A stretch of 64,000 nucleotides of DNA. Origin: Persicirhabdus sediminis (GTDB lineage Bacteria > Verrucomicrobiota > Verrucomicrobiia > Verrucomicrobiales > Akkermansiaceae). A program made the translations under genes and the position numbers. The stretch is from positions 711,094 through 775,093 of the forward strand of contig NZ_JAENIM010000039.1 in NCBI RefSeq assembly GCF_016595495.1, in the 5' to 3' direction. Below the pieces are notes generated by a model. The model worked only from the letters and a program-made list of their open reading frames with translations. It was not told the origin of the DNA and did no database searches. Below are positions 35,876 through 45,363 of this stretch, in pieces; within the stretch, counting starts at the first letter, position 1; each line of letters begins with the position of its first letter.

Positions 35876-38314
35876 CTAGTGCTCAATGACTTGAGCGCGC
35901 CCCGGCAATGACAGCTTGATAGTCGCTTGTGCATCAATGCCGTCGAGGCGGTCAAAATTCAAAGCATCTGATGACTCACGACGCTCATAAGAGGCAGTCT
36001 GCACGGTGAATGCCGGCTGCTCAGAGTTGTACGGATCGCTACCTATCAGAAAGTGCTCTTTAGGTCGGATAGGGATGACATTAAAATTAGTTCCGCCTTC
36101 ATCCAAGCTCGCAGTAACGTCTGCTAGTTCGCCTTCCGCGCCACCGTGAACATCACAGTAACCTGATGGAGCTAGACCATTCTGATAGAATTCTTGATAA
36201 GCCGTGGAAACATAACTCTCAGCTCCTGTCACCACATCACGTTTGTATTCGTGGCAATAACGAGTCTTTTTCAGACCAGATACGCTACACACTTCTACTT
36301 TAGAAATCGACTCAGGCACGGGAATTTCATGAGCTTTGAGCCCAGTAGCTGCATTCATCGCTGCCGCCCAGATAGGCATCACGGTATCGCGACTGAAAGC
36401 ACCATCGTAAATAGCCTCGCGTGATCCTGATAGAAATCCACTCCACACCGCACAGGTCACTTGGCTATTGTAGCCAACATACCAGTTATCGGCGAAATCA
36501 TATGTCGCGCCAGTTTTGCCACCACCGGAGAATTCTTTGTCATTGAGCTGCTCGAGCACACCGCTAGAGCTCCCCTGCGTCATGCTGCCACGGAGAATAT
36601 CGTGCACCACAAACGAGCTATCTTGAGATGCTACCCGCTGCGACTGTTGCCCTTGGCCAGCTGGCTCTTTGCGGTAGCGAACTTTCCCTTCATCATCTAG
36701 AATTTTCTCAACGAGAACAAAACGACCGGGAACAACCCCTTGGTTAGGGAACGCGGTGAACGCTCTAACTACCTCACTAAGCGAGGCCAGCTCCGAACCT
36801 AAGAATAGTCGGTTAAGCTTTTTACTCTTGGAGAAATCGAATCCTAACTTATTCGCCCAATCGATGACTTTCTCAATACCAACTTCATTCCCGAGGCGAA
36901 CAGATGCGGCAATCTTAGAAGCCTCGAGTCCACGACGCAGGGTAATTTCCTGTTCGTAGCGCGGACGCATAACCTCCATCCCCCACTCACCAAGAATACC
37001 TTCGCGCCCATCAACCATCACAGTACGGTTATCCATTGGCACATCGAGCAGCTGTGATGTTGCCGTTTTACCAGCTTCTAACGCAGCCAGATAGATCACC
37101 GGAAGAAAAGTAGTCCCTAATGGTTTACGACCTTCTTCGATGAAATCGTATTGTGAGTGAGCATAATCACGCCCACCGACGTAGGCGATCACCTTGCCTG
37201 TGTGGTTTTCTATCATCAAGCCCGCGCCCTGCAGGTAGTTAGTTTTCACTTCTGGGCTCGGTTTAAAATCGGCATGTTTTGGATGATCGTAGCCAGCGCG
37301 CTGTTCCACTTTTTTCAGCTGGTCAGCCATGGCATTTTCCAGCGCTAACTGAACGTCTCTATCAATTGTGGTGAAAATTTTATATCCCCCACGGGTGAGC
37401 TCTTCTTCGCCAAGTTGCTCGCGCACAAAATCAGCCACTCGCCCGTACATGTGCGATGTGCCACGGCGAATCGGTTGTGGATTCACCTCCACCGGCAGTT
37501 CGATGAGTTCGTCGTATTCACTCTGCGTGATGGTTTTCTCAATGCGCATGCGATTGAGGACGTGATCACGTGCTTTTTTGTTATTCTGCGGGTGACGCAG
37601 CGGTGTAAATGCCGATGGATTTTTAATGCAACCCACCATGGAAGCACATTCCTGAGTCTCCAGATCGCGTGGTTCTTTACCAAAATATCCAAGCGACGCC
37701 GACCTCACACCATAAAACCCGGAACCAAAAGGAATACGGTTGAGGTACATTTCCAAAATCTGATGTTTGCTGAATTCGCGCTCGATGCGCTGCGCCAAAA
37801 ATGCCTCTACCAGCTTACGCTCGATACCATTTTCGCCACGCTTTTCAGCTTCTTCTTTGAGGTGGAATGCGTTTCGCGCCAGCTGTTGGGTCACCGTACT
37901 CGCCCCCTGGTTCACTGTACCAGCTTGCAAGTTCAGCTTCACAGCGCGCATGATGCCGATGTAATCCACACCATCGTGGGTGAAAAATCGTCCATCTTCA
38001 CCGGCCACCAGAGCATCAATCATCTTCTCAGGCACTTCCTCGATGCTAACCTTCGAGCGGTTTTCTACAAATAAGCGGCCAATTTCACGCCCCTCTCTAT
38101 CAAGGATCAAGCTAGGCACTTCGACGTCATCAATCTTACTCAGATCGTAGGTATAGGCTCGGTCTTTGTAGGGTTGCAACATCGCCATAATGACGATATA
38201 TCCCAGCGCACAGCAGAAAACACCAAAAGCCAACATCATCAGGAACCATTTCCGTAAGAAAATAGGCCTTTTGCGTTTCTCGTTGCCATAGCTAGAACGT
38301 TTCTTTTTCATCAT
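35876..38314 (-). CDS. Class A penicillin-binding protein with intact glycosyltransferase and degenerate transpeptidase site
   Basis: 812 residues from the Met at 38314. A cytosolic basic tail and one membrane anchor are followed by a GT51 peptidoglycan glycosyltransferase with GEDGRFFTHDG (catalytic Glu) and NQGASTVTQQLARN. The transpeptidase domain keeps KTG (GGGKTGATYDFADNWYVGY), but the SxxK motif, normally GSTFKP, reads GTTFLP: Thr for the acylated Ser and Leu for the Lys. The SxN motif reads SKI. I checked the codons (GGG ACT ACT TTT CTT CCG). The enzyme should polymerise glycan but not crosslink it. A C-terminal extension of about 120 residues follows. Confidence 0.9.
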   Translation of the reverse strand: MMKKKRSSYGNEKRKRPIFLRKWFLMMLAFGVFCCALGYIVIMAMLQPYKDRAYTYDLSKIDDVEVPSLILDREGREIGRLFVENRSKVSIEEVPEKMIDALVAGEDGRFFTHDGVDYIGIMRAVKLNLQAGTVNQGASTVTQQLARNAFHLKEEAEKRGENGIERKLVEAFLAQRIEREFSKHQILEMYLNRIPFGSGFYGVRSASLGYFGKEPRDLETQECASMVGCIKNPSAFTPLRHPQNNKKARDHVLNRMRIEKTITQSEYDELIELPVEVNPQPIRRGTSHMYGRVADFVREQLGEEELTRGGYKIFTTIDRDVQLALENAMADQLKKVEQRAGYDHPKHADFKPSPEVKTNYLQGAGLMIENHTGKVIAYVGGRDYAHSQYDFIEEGRKPLGTTFLPVIYLAALEAGKTATSQLLDVPMDNRTVMVDGREGILGEWGMEVMRPRYEQEITLRRGLEASKIAASVRLGNEVGIEKVIDWANKLGFDFSKSKKLNRLFLGSELASLSEVVRAFTAFPNQGVVPGRFVLVEKILDDEGKVRYRKEPAGQGQQSQRVASQDSSFVVHDILRGSMTQGSSSGVLEQLNDKEFSGGGKTGATYDFADNWYVGYNSQVTCAVWSGFLSGSREAIYDGAFSRDTVMPIWAAAMNAATGLKAHEIPVPESISKVEVCSVSGLKKTRYCHEYKRDVVTGAESYVSTAYQEFYQNGLAPSGYCDVHGGAEGELADVTASLDEGGTNFNVIPIRPKEHFLIGSDPYNSEQPAFTVQTASYERRESSDALNFDRLDGIDAQATIKLSLPGRAQVIEH

Positions 38315-39488
38315 GACTTCTGATCCATCACTCACAGAGCATTCCCCCACAAGCGATAAGCATGCATACCCTCAAATGCATTCAAACGCAACCCCAGGCT
38401 TACATGAGCTGATAGTCGAGGAAATCAAAGCATCTGGCGACATGCCATTTAACCGCTTCATGCAGCTAGCATTATACCACCCTGAATACGGATATTACGC
38501 CAGCGGCACCAAGCGTGTAGGCAAATCAGCCGACTTCATCACCAGCGTCAGCATTGGCAGTATTTTTGGCACCATTTTGGCACATCGGCTTCACCAGTAT
38601 TGGCAACAAAGTGGCCAGTGGAAATCATTCTCTATCATTGAGCCAGCCGCCCACGACGGCACGCTTGCATTCGATATCCTCACCACAGCTCGTACGCTTG
38701 ATGAAGCATTTTTCAAAGCCATCGATTACCAGCTCGTCGAACCAAACAAACGACTCCAACAAGAGCAGGTAGAAAAACTGTCCGCTGAGTTTGATGGCAA
38801 ATTTTCTCAATTCACTGAGCTTAGCGAAATTTCTAACCAGCAAGGCGCCATCATCTCTAATGAACTCGTAGACGCTTTTCCAGTGCATTTATTCCAGCGC
38901 AGTGAAGCTGATGATGATCAACCGTGGTTAGAGCGCTTTGTGACGCTAGACGAAAATGACCAACTCATCTGGCAAACGGCACCCACTAGCAACGCCCAAC
39001 TCCGACAACTCTTTGATCAACTCGCCCCTCACGCACATGCCTATCCAGCTGGCTACCAAGGCGAGTTCAATACCGCTATCGAGTCATTCGCCAAACAAGC
39101 CAGCCAGGCACTGTCGCGCGGAATATTCATCACCATCGACTACGGCCACCTGCAGGAAGAACTCTATCACCCAGCTCGCGTCGAAGGCACGCTGCAGACC
39201 TACAGCAAACATCAAAAAGATGACAACCCGCTAGTTGATGTGGGCAACCGTGACATCACCTGCCACATCGACTTCACCCGCCTGCAGCGCGCCAGCGAAG
39301 CCTATGGGTTCAGCAAGATGAAACATAATACCCAAGGCAACTACCTCACCACTAACGGCGCGCCATGGCTCATTAGCTTGGAAAAAAATCCACCCGCTGA
39401 TCTCCCTCACCTGATCAAGCAATTCCAAACACTAACTCACCCAGCCATGCTCGGCACTAAGTTCCAGGTGCTAGAGGGTGAAAAATAA
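38313..39488 (+). CDS. MidA/NDUFAF7-family SAM-dependent methyltransferase
   Basis: 391 residues. The N-terminal motif IKASGDMPFNRFMQLALYHPEYGYYASG and FITSVSIGSIFG, here given as features of residues about 38-95, is diagnostic of the MidA family (DUF185), as are ISNELVDAFPVHLF and FITIDYGH. Human NDUFAF7 methylates an arginine of a complex I subunit. The bacterial target is unknown. The ATG at 38313 overlaps the start codons of the divergent PBP gene. The Met at 38376 (MHSNATPG) is a reasonable alternative start that would leave room for promoters. Confidence 0.85.
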   Translation: MTSDPSLTEHSPTSDKHAYPQMHSNATPGLHELIVEEIKASGDMPFNRFMQLALYHPEYGYYASGTKRVGKSADFITSVSIGSIFGTILAHRLHQYWQQSGQWKSFSIIEPAAHDGTLAFDILTTARTLDEAFFKAIDYQLVEPNKRLQQEQVEKLSAEFDGKFSQFTELSEISNQQGAIISNELVDAFPVHLFQRSEADDDQPWLERFVTLDENDQLIWQTAPTSNAQLRQLFDQLAPHAHAYPAGYQGEFNTAIESFAKQASQALSRGIFITIDYGHLQEELYHPARVEGTLQTYSKHQKDDNPLVDVGNRDITCHIDFTRLQRASEAYGFSKMKHNTQGNYLTTNGAPWLISLEKNPPADLPHLIKQFQTLTHPAMLGTKFQVLEGEK

Positions 39489-39513
39489 ATCTATCGATTT
39501 TCATTTTCAAAAT

Positions 39514-39537
39514 CAGCTAGATGATAGAGTCTAGCTG
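39514..39537 (+). terminator. Hairpin of inverted CAGCTAG arms between the methyltransferase gene and the next gene
   Basis: CAGCTAG (39514-39520) and CTAGCTG (39531-39537) form a 7-bp stem with a 10-base loop, ending two bases before the ATG at 39540. No T-tract. It may separate the genes or affect translation of the second. Confidence 0.4.
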
Positions 39538-39539
39538 TA

Positions 39540-41438
39540 ATGACTAAATATTCATTTTCTGCGGCCACTTTATTCGCCACAACTGCTCTTGTCGCCGCGC
39601 CATTTTCCCACGCCAGCGAGGAAGTCACAGCCTACCGTGCCCAGCTAGAAACCGTCACCAAGCTATCTGACGCGCTACTCAAAGATGAGCCTAGCGATGA
39701 ACAAATGAAGCTATTGGTAAGGCTGCAGCATGATTTGGGGAAATCAAAAAAACACGAAATCAACTCGCCTCACTGGCCAGACACAGTCAAAAGAATCCAA
39801 ATGCTTCTGGCTGGAAAAACCTATACCGCCGAGCTCTATAAAGGCCTGCTAGAACTGCAAGATCTTGCACAAACCGTCGCACTGGCAAACCAAGCAATAC
39901 TTACTAACGAACTGCAAGCCACGCTGGATCTCGCGGCCGAAAAGCTGACGAAAATTGAATCCAGCGAGCAAATGGCTGCACTCGCACCGCTAAGCGAAAG
40001 ATACAAAAACACAGCTATAGCAACCGAAGCCAGCAGTCTACATTCCGCAAATGCCTTAAAGCAAATCTTCGACAAATGGCAACAGGTTTTAATTTTGGCA
40101 CAAAGCGATGACTTAGACGCTGCTGAGCGCAGCGCGAGAGATCTACAACATGAGATAATCAGGTCATTTTCTAACCTCAACACTCTCAAACTTAAAGATG
40201 CCGCAGGCAAACTCAGCGAGCTAATCGCAAATAAAAAACAACAACTCAACCAAGACAAGCTAGACCAACTCAAACCTATCCTAGCTGAGCTTAGTTCAAC
40301 ATTGCTAGCTAGCAAAAACCCTAGTGAACTTGATGAAACAATTCTACAATTATCTCATCTACTAAAGACCTCTGAGCAAAGTAACAATCGCGAATTAGCT
40401 GCTAAGATCCGCCAAGCGCACTCATTTGCCATTCAATGGCAAGACTATCTAATCACCCTAAACAGTGGTGACAGCAACCAAACTGAACGGGCAAAATCAA
40501 GACTAGTCGAAAGCACTAACCGCAATGGTTTTATCGCACGCACAACGGTGATCAATTTACCGACAGAAAAGGCCATTACCGCCGAAGATCTAGCTGAAGC
40601 CAACAAAAACAGTGTGCCAGCGCAAATTGAGCAGCTTATAGCCAAGGCTGAAAAACTCGACGACATCGCCCAGATAGCCGATCAAGTTGAAATCATCACT
40701 AAAAATAACCCTTCGGTAAGTTATCGTGACGTCGGCGGGCTATCTCAGCTAAGAAGCACGCGCAAAGCCTACAATTATTATTTAGCTAATGACCTGGCTA
40801 AAGCCAGCGCCTCGCTCAGCGACTACAGCTATAACAATTCTAAATTTGCCCCCACCAACCTGATTGAATTAACTGAGCATTTGCGCAGCTTAGTCATCAG
40901 AAAATCTCTACCTGACGACCCGCAATTCAACCTACTCGACAAGGAGAAACCTCACGAGTACACACTGAGAATTTCAGCGCTATTGGCAGACAGCGAGCAA
41001 TGGGGAGCTATTTTAAAAGTCATTCAGATAGCTGATGCATGCAACTCTAGATCAACTCACAAATCTAACTTTAATAACGACAAGCTAGCTATCGAAACCT
41101 ATCTAACTGCGCTCAATTATATCAAAGCAAAGGAATACGGCTTCGCATGGGAAAACCTCAGACGCTCAATATCCTACTCACGAGAAATTGGCCCAGCAGA
41201 TGAAGCTGCTGACTTAATGATCGAAATCAAGGCGCAGCACATAGACGAACTAACTAAACAGCTAGAAGCCCCATTACAGCAAAAAGTTGATCCAAACGAA
41301 CGATATCGCAGAAGCTCTAGCCGTATGCCGATTAGAAGTCATGAAGAACTTGAGGAACTCGTCGAGCGAAAAATAGCAGAACGCGAGACCATTAAAAAAG
41401 AGAGCGAGAAGGACATCAAAGCTTCCAAGCAGGAATAA
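39540..41438 (+). CDS. Secreted helical protein of unknown function
   Basis: 632 residues with a clear signal peptide (cleavage near FSHAS, about residue 25). The remainder is almost wholly alpha-helical with many A, L, K, E and Q residues and little glycine or proline, consistent with stacked helical repeats or coiled coils. The last 60 residues are strongly charged (RSHEELEELVERKIAERE). No enzyme motif is visible. The composition is more AT-rich than neighbours. It begins 51 bases after the MidA-type gene. Its job is not evident. Confidence 0.65.
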   Translation: MTKYSFSAATLFATTALVAAPFSHASEEVTAYRAQLETVTKLSDALLKDEPSDEQMKLLVRLQHDLGKSKKHEINSPHWPDTVKRIQMLLAGKTYTAELYKGLLELQDLAQTVALANQAILTNELQATLDLAAEKLTKIESSEQMAALAPLSERYKNTAIATEASSLHSANALKQIFDKWQQVLILAQSDDLDAAERSARDLQHEIIRSFSNLNTLKLKDAAGKLSELIANKKQQLNQDKLDQLKPILAELSSTLLASKNPSELDETILQLSHLLKTSEQSNNRELAAKIRQAHSFAIQWQDYLITLNSGDSNQTERAKSRLVESTNRNGFIARTTVINLPTEKAITAEDLAEANKNSVPAQIEQLIAKAEKLDDIAQIADQVEIITKNNPSVSYRDVGGLSQLRSTRKAYNYYLANDLAKASASLSDYSYNNSKFAPTNLIELTEHLRSLVIRKSLPDDPQFNLLDKEKPHEYTLRISALLADSEQWGAILKVIQIADACNSRSTHKSNFNNDKLAIETYLTALNYIKAKEYGFAWENLRRSISYSREIGPADEAADLMIEIKAQHIDELTKQLEAPLQQKVDPNERYRRSSSRMPIRSHEELEELVERKIAERETIKKESEKDIKASKQE

Positions 41439-41460
41439 CAATGCTAGCTAGCCTAACTGC

Positions 41461-41485
41461 CTAGCTGGAATTTACCCCCAGCTAG
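41461..41485. terminator. Convergent-gene hairpin of inverted CTAGCTGG arms overlapping the moaE stop
   Basis: CTAGCTGG (41461-41468) and CCAGCTAG (41478-41485) form an 8-bp stem. The right arm contains the moaE stop codon. It lies between the convergent genes at 39540 and 41482. Confidence 0.5.
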
Positions 41486-41907
41486 TGCTTGGCGCAGCCT
41501 TTGCAGCCGACCCAGTCGATGCTGCCGTCTTGGTAATATTCTTTTTTCCAGATAGGCACACGACGTTTGATTTCGTCGATGAGGTAGCGGCAGGCGTCGA
41601 AGGCGGCAGCTCGATGAGCAGCGGACACGGCAATGCATACTGCCATATCACCAATTTCTAACTTACCTACGCGGTGCACGGCGGCGACTTCGACCACATC
41701 GAAGTTAGCTTTTGCTTCGGCGATGATTCTGGCGCCTTCTTTTTCGCCTAACTCAGGCCACGCTTCATACTCTAGAGCGAGCACCGCTTTACCTTCGTGA
41801 TGGTCTCGCACCCAGCCTTCGAAGCAGACAAATCCGCCTGCTTGATCAGCTAGCGTGAGCTCACGCAACAATTTTGTATCTATAGGGTTGGATGAAATCT
41901 TAAACAT
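41482..41907 (-). CDS. moaE: Molybdopterin synthase catalytic subunit
   Basis: MoaE inserts the sulfur carried by MoaD into precursor Z to form molybdopterin. The protein is 141 residues from the ATG at 41907 (MFKISSNPID); the longer open frame adds 31 residues that match nothing. It shows FEGWVRDHHEGKAVLALEYE, VHRVGKLEIGD and the catalytic lysine region RVPIWKKEYY. The length agrees with the family. It follows the mobA-moaD fusion gene by 13 bases, so both subunits of molybdopterin synthase come from one transcript. Confidence 0.95.
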   Translation of the reverse strand: MFKISSNPIDTKLLRELTLADQAGGFVCFEGWVRDHHEGKAVLALEYEAWPELGEKEGARIIAEAKANFDVVEVAAVHRVGKLEIGDMAVCIAVSAAHRAAAFDACRYLIDEIKRRVPIWKKEYYQDGSIDWVGCKGCAKH

Positions 41908-41920
41908 GATGGGAAAATTT

Positions 41921-42745
41921 CTAACCTCCAGCCACTGGTGGGATAAAGACGACTTCGTCGCCGGCTTGTAGCTGATAGGTCCATTCTTGGAAATCGCCAT
42001 TAACCGCTAACATCATGCTCGATGATTTCAGCTTAAATCCGTGGCGGCCACGCAGCTCTTCGTAGAGACCAGCTGGTGTAATTGCGCTAGTGGTGACCTC
42101 CTCAGCCTCCTCCCCCACCTGCTCACGCAGCTGGGCGAAATACCTAACGGTCAATGATTTCTCAGTGGCTTGATTTTGCAATCGACCAATGGCCTCGGCT
42201 GCATCACCACGGGTATTGGCATTATCTAATGCTTCGGATCTAGGCAAATCCATAGTTTTCACGCGCACCTGTGAGAGCACACGGCGCGGACAAACTTGCT
42301 CACGGTTGATAGAATCAAGAACGCGCATGGCGATAGATGGTTCGTAAATCGTGCACAAGGGCTCGACCTTGCCATCAAAGCGGCTGGAAAAACAGGTGGC
42401 GTTAGCCTCCGGGTCACGGTGCTCTAGCAAGTACTCCAACACATCGGCATCGACGTGCGGCAAGTCACAAGCCATGACTAACCACGCAGCATCTGGATGT
42501 TTACTGAATGCAGAGGCAATAGCACCTAATGGCCCAACTTCGCCGTAGGCATCTTCTACCACATCCAGCTGGCCATCATGTGGCTGACCAGCACGCAGTG
42601 ATAGATAAGCTTGATCACAAACTTCACCTAGCAGGCGCAACCCACGCTGAGCCTGGGTTTCGCCATCGCGAAACACCATCTCAGACTTATCCTCACCCAT
42701 TCGGGTAGAACGACCTCCAGCTAACAACAGTCCATATACAGCCAT
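41921..42745 (-). CDS. MobA-MoaD fusion: molybdenum cofactor guanylyltransferase plus molybdopterin synthase sulfur carrier
   Basis: 274 residues in two domains. Residues 1-190 are a MobA-type nucleotidyltransferase with LLLAGGRSTRMGEDK at the start and MACDLPHVD for metal binding, which adds GMP to molybdopterin. Residues about 195-274 are a MoaD ubiquitin-like sulfur carrier ending in FIPPVAGG, with the C-terminal Gly-Gly required for adenylation and thiocarboxylation. The join is in one frame with no stop. MoaE follows at once. Early (MoaD) and late (MobA) cofactor steps are thus on one chain. Confidence 0.9.
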   Translation of the reverse strand: MAVYGLLLAGGRSTRMGEDKSEMVFRDGETQAQRGLRLLGEVCDQAYLSLRAGQPHDGQLDVVEDAYGEVGPLGAIASAFSKHPDAAWLVMACDLPHVDADVLEYLLEHRDPEANATCFSSRFDGKVEPLCTIYEPSIAMRVLDSINREQVCPRRVLSQVRVKTMDLPRSEALDNANTRGDAAEAIGRLQNQATEKSLTVRYFAQLREQVGEEAEEVTTSAITPAGLYEELRGRHGFKLKSSSMMLAVNGDFQEWTYQLQAGDEVVFIPPVAGG

Positions 42746-42859
42746 AAAAACAAGCGCCAGTTTGACGACAAATCAGCATGTCTTGCAAGCGAGTATTTGC
42801 AAAGAGCAAATCTCGACATCTCACACCTGCCAAATGGCTAGCTGGAAATAACTAGCTGA

Positions 42860-43942
42860 TTAACCGAAGTTATCGTAGATCTCCTGGCCAAATTTCTGCA
42901 GGATTTTGCCAGCATTTTGAATGCTCTCTTCGTCCGTCTCGTATTGGTCTCGCACAGTATAAACGGCATCAAACAGCTCGTTGTCTTTCAGGTCTTCATC
43001 AATGCGACCACAAACAACAATGACTTTTTTACCCGCTTCTTTCGCCATCTGCGCAACACCAATCGGCCCCTTACCATTGAATGACTGAGCATCTAATGAA
43101 CCTTCACCAGTAATGACAACGTCAGCGGCTTCGATACGGCTTTTCAGCTTCACGGTTTCGGCAAATAGGTCAAATCCAGGAACAAGTTTTGCATCGGCAA
43201 AGGCCATCAGACCGTAGCCTAGACCTCCAGCTGCGCCGGAACCTGGCTTAGTAGCTAGACCAGCCCAATCCGTGCAGGCCGCAAGCTTAGCAAGCGCAGC
43301 TTCCAAAATCACTTGATCTTCCTTTGTCGCTCCTTTTTGCGGACCATAAATAGCAGTAGCGCCATTGTCACCTAGCAGTGGGTTAGTAACATCACATGCA
43401 GCCATGATAGGCGGCAGCTCACCGATACCTGATCCATCTACACGATCGAGTTTCGCCAGCTCAGTAACTTTCGGCTCCAGCTCGTTGCCATCTTTATCTA
43501 GCAATTTAGCGCCAAGGGCAACTGCCATGCCGATACCACCGTCGTTAGTCGCACTACCACCCAGGCCGATGATGATTTTTTTCACCTTAGGGTCGTTGGC
43601 GGCGTTACGGATCAACTGGCCAACACCAAAAGTATTAGCATTGAGCACGTCGAGTTCTTTGATGCGACGCAGTCCAGCTACTTCAGACATTTCAATCACA
43701 GCTGTATCACCAGTGACCACGTAACGGGTCATGATAGATTTGCCAAGGGGATCTTTAGCCTGTGAATAGACCCAAGCGCCGCGGGAGGCATCTGAGATAA
43801 TTTTTGCAAAACCATCTCCACCGTCAGTAATCGGGCACTGGTCGCAAATATCGTGATGGGCAATACCATGGGCAATCGCCTCGCCAACTTCAGATGCTGA
43901 GACGGAACCTTTGAATTTATCACACGCCAATAGGAATTTCAT
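42860..43942 (-). CDS. Glycerate kinase (GlxK/GarK family)
   Basis: Phosphorylates D-glycerate, normally at O2 in this family (PF02595). 360 residues starting LLACDKFKGSVSA. It has GLGGSATNDGGIGMAVALGA, the glycine-rich phosphate loop, and ITGEGSLDAQS near the C-terminus, both family hallmarks. It is a single-gene unit. The pathway feeding glycerate is not visible nearby. Confidence 0.93.
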   Translation of the reverse strand: MKFLLACDKFKGSVSASEVGEAIAHGIAHHDICDQCPITDGGDGFAKIISDASRGAWVYSQAKDPLGKSIMTRYVVTGDTAVIEMSEVAGLRRIKELDVLNANTFGVGQLIRNAANDPKVKKIIIGLGGSATNDGGIGMAVALGAKLLDKDGNELEPKVTELAKLDRVDGSGIGELPPIMAACDVTNPLLGDNGATAIYGPQKGATKEDQVILEAALAKLAACTDWAGLATKPGSGAAGGLGYGLMAFADAKLVPGFDLFAETVKLKSRIEAADVVITGEGSLDAQSFNGKGPIGVAQMAKEAGKKVIVVCGRIDEDLKDNELFDAVYTVRDQYETDEESIQNAGKILQKFGQEIYDNFG

Positions 43943-44065
43943 TCTCTCCTTGTACTACACGAACAGCCACCTGCCAAATCAAACTTGTGACACTTGCAAA
44001 CTAACTACTGAGCGACGCTCAACAGCTCACAGCCAAAGGACTAACGATAAGCCACTCAGCCAAGA

Positions 44066-44425
44066 TTAAATCAACTCAATACCAAAGCGTTTCACCACCC
44101 ATGCAAGGGCAAAAAACAAAATCACTGTTAAAATACAGCCCGCTAGCAGGCTCCAGCCGAAGTGAATACCACGTCGCAGCATCCACGGCATCAGCAAAAA
44201 CATCGGCAGTGTAGGCAATACATACCAAAATGTGTACCAGGCGTGGTTAGCAATTTTCTCGGTGCGCTCGGCCCCCTGCATTTCCAAACACATCCACGTC
44301 ATCGCTAACACCGTAACCATAGGCAGCGCCGCTATCAGCGCGCCGATACGATCAAACCTTTTGGCTATCTCGGATATCAAAACAATCAGAGTCGAAGTGA
44401 TTAGAAATTTAACAATGATAGGCAT
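44066..44425 (-). CDS. Small membrane protein, DUF3147-like
   Basis: 119 residues from the ATG at 44425, which is preceded by GAGGGGG. The open frame extends 16 codons upstream. Four hydrophobic helices fill the protein, with ISEIAKRFDRIGALIAALPM near the N-terminus and a conserved tryptophan after it, a pattern I associate with DUF3147. Integral inner-membrane protein of unknown role. Confidence 0.75.
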   Translation of the reverse strand: MPIIVKFLITSTLIVLISEIAKRFDRIGALIAALPMVTVLAMTWMCLEMQGAERTEKIANHAWYTFWYVLPTLPMFLLMPWMLRRGIHFGWSLLAGCILTVILFFALAWVVKRFGIELI

Positions 44426-44519
44426 GGCCCCCTCATACAGTCGATTCACTCTAAGGTAAAGCCCCCAACTCATAGCGATTTCGCTTTTGTCGTCGTTGAT
44501 TTCTAGCTATCAAATTAGC

Positions 44520-45350
44520 ATGAATCGCTTATGCCTCATCCTCCCCGCCATTCTCAGTCTGTCAGCGTGCTCGCCGTCAACAGGTGAAACGCCAAGTGAA
44601 AATCAATCTAGCAGCCGAGCCAGCCAGCTAAGCAGAAGCGATAAACAAAAAATCGGCCAGAAGATCTGGCTAAACGAATCTGGCGGCAAAGTAAGTGGAC
44701 TAACGGCATGGAACCAAGGCGAAGAATTTCCATCCCTAGGTATTGGCCATTTTATCTGGTATCCAGTTAACTACAATGGCCCGTACACCGAATCATTCCC
44801 ACAATTTCTCAACTACGCACACCGAGCTGGCCGCAAAGACATTCCTAGCTGGCTGAAATCAACACCCAAATGCCCGTGGCCTAACCGCACCGCATTCCAG
44901 GCCGACATCAATGGCCAGAGACTCAGCGAGCTGAGAAAATTTCTCGCTAACTCCGTCGAGCTACAGACTGACTTCATCATCCACCGCAGCGAGCAGTCGC
45001 TAGGCAAAATGATGAATGCAGCGCCAGCGAGTCAACGCGCACGCATACAAGCTAACTACCGGAAACTAGCTACCACCAGCAATGGCACCTATGCGCTGAT
45101 TGATTACCCTAACTTCAAAGGTGATGGAACAAACCCTAACGAACGCTATAAAGGCGAAGGCTGGGGACTCATGCAGGTATTGCTAGAAATGCGTGATGTG
45201 CCGAGTGGGCAAGCCGCAGCCAATGAGTTTGCCGCAGCAGCCAAACGCAGACTCGACCTGCGTATCAAAAATTCCGATCCAGCACGTGGCGAAAATCGCT
45301 GGCGCGCTGGCTGGCACAACCGCTGTGATACCTACGCGAGACCACTCTAA
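44520..45350 (+). CDS. Putative lipoprotein with lysozyme-like ESGG domain
   Basis: 276 residues from the ATG at 44520 (MNRLCLIL). A lipoprotein signal ends in LSACS, with the lipid-bearing cysteine at about residue 17. Residues about 50-90 contain IWLNESGG and LTAWNQGEEFPSLGIGHFIW, a conserved block found in a family of uncharacterised proteins from many Gram-negative bacteria. The Glu in ESGG followed by a GIGH strand recalls lysozyme-like folds, so a peptidoglycan-cleaving role is possible but unproven. Divergent from the DUF3147-like gene. Confidence 0.65.
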   Translation: MNRLCLILPAILSLSACSPSTGETPSENQSSSRASQLSRSDKQKIGQKIWLNESGGKVSGLTAWNQGEEFPSLGIGHFIWYPVNYNGPYTESFPQFLNYAHRAGRKDIPSWLKSTPKCPWPNRTAFQADINGQRLSELRKFLANSVELQTDFIIHRSEQSLGKMMNAAPASQRARIQANYRKLATTSNGTYALIDYPNFKGDGTNPNERYKGEGWGLMQVLLEMRDVPSGQAAANEFAAAAKRRLDLRIKNSDPARGENRWRAGWHNRCDTYARPL

Positions 45351-45363
45351 TGAATTTTTTTTA

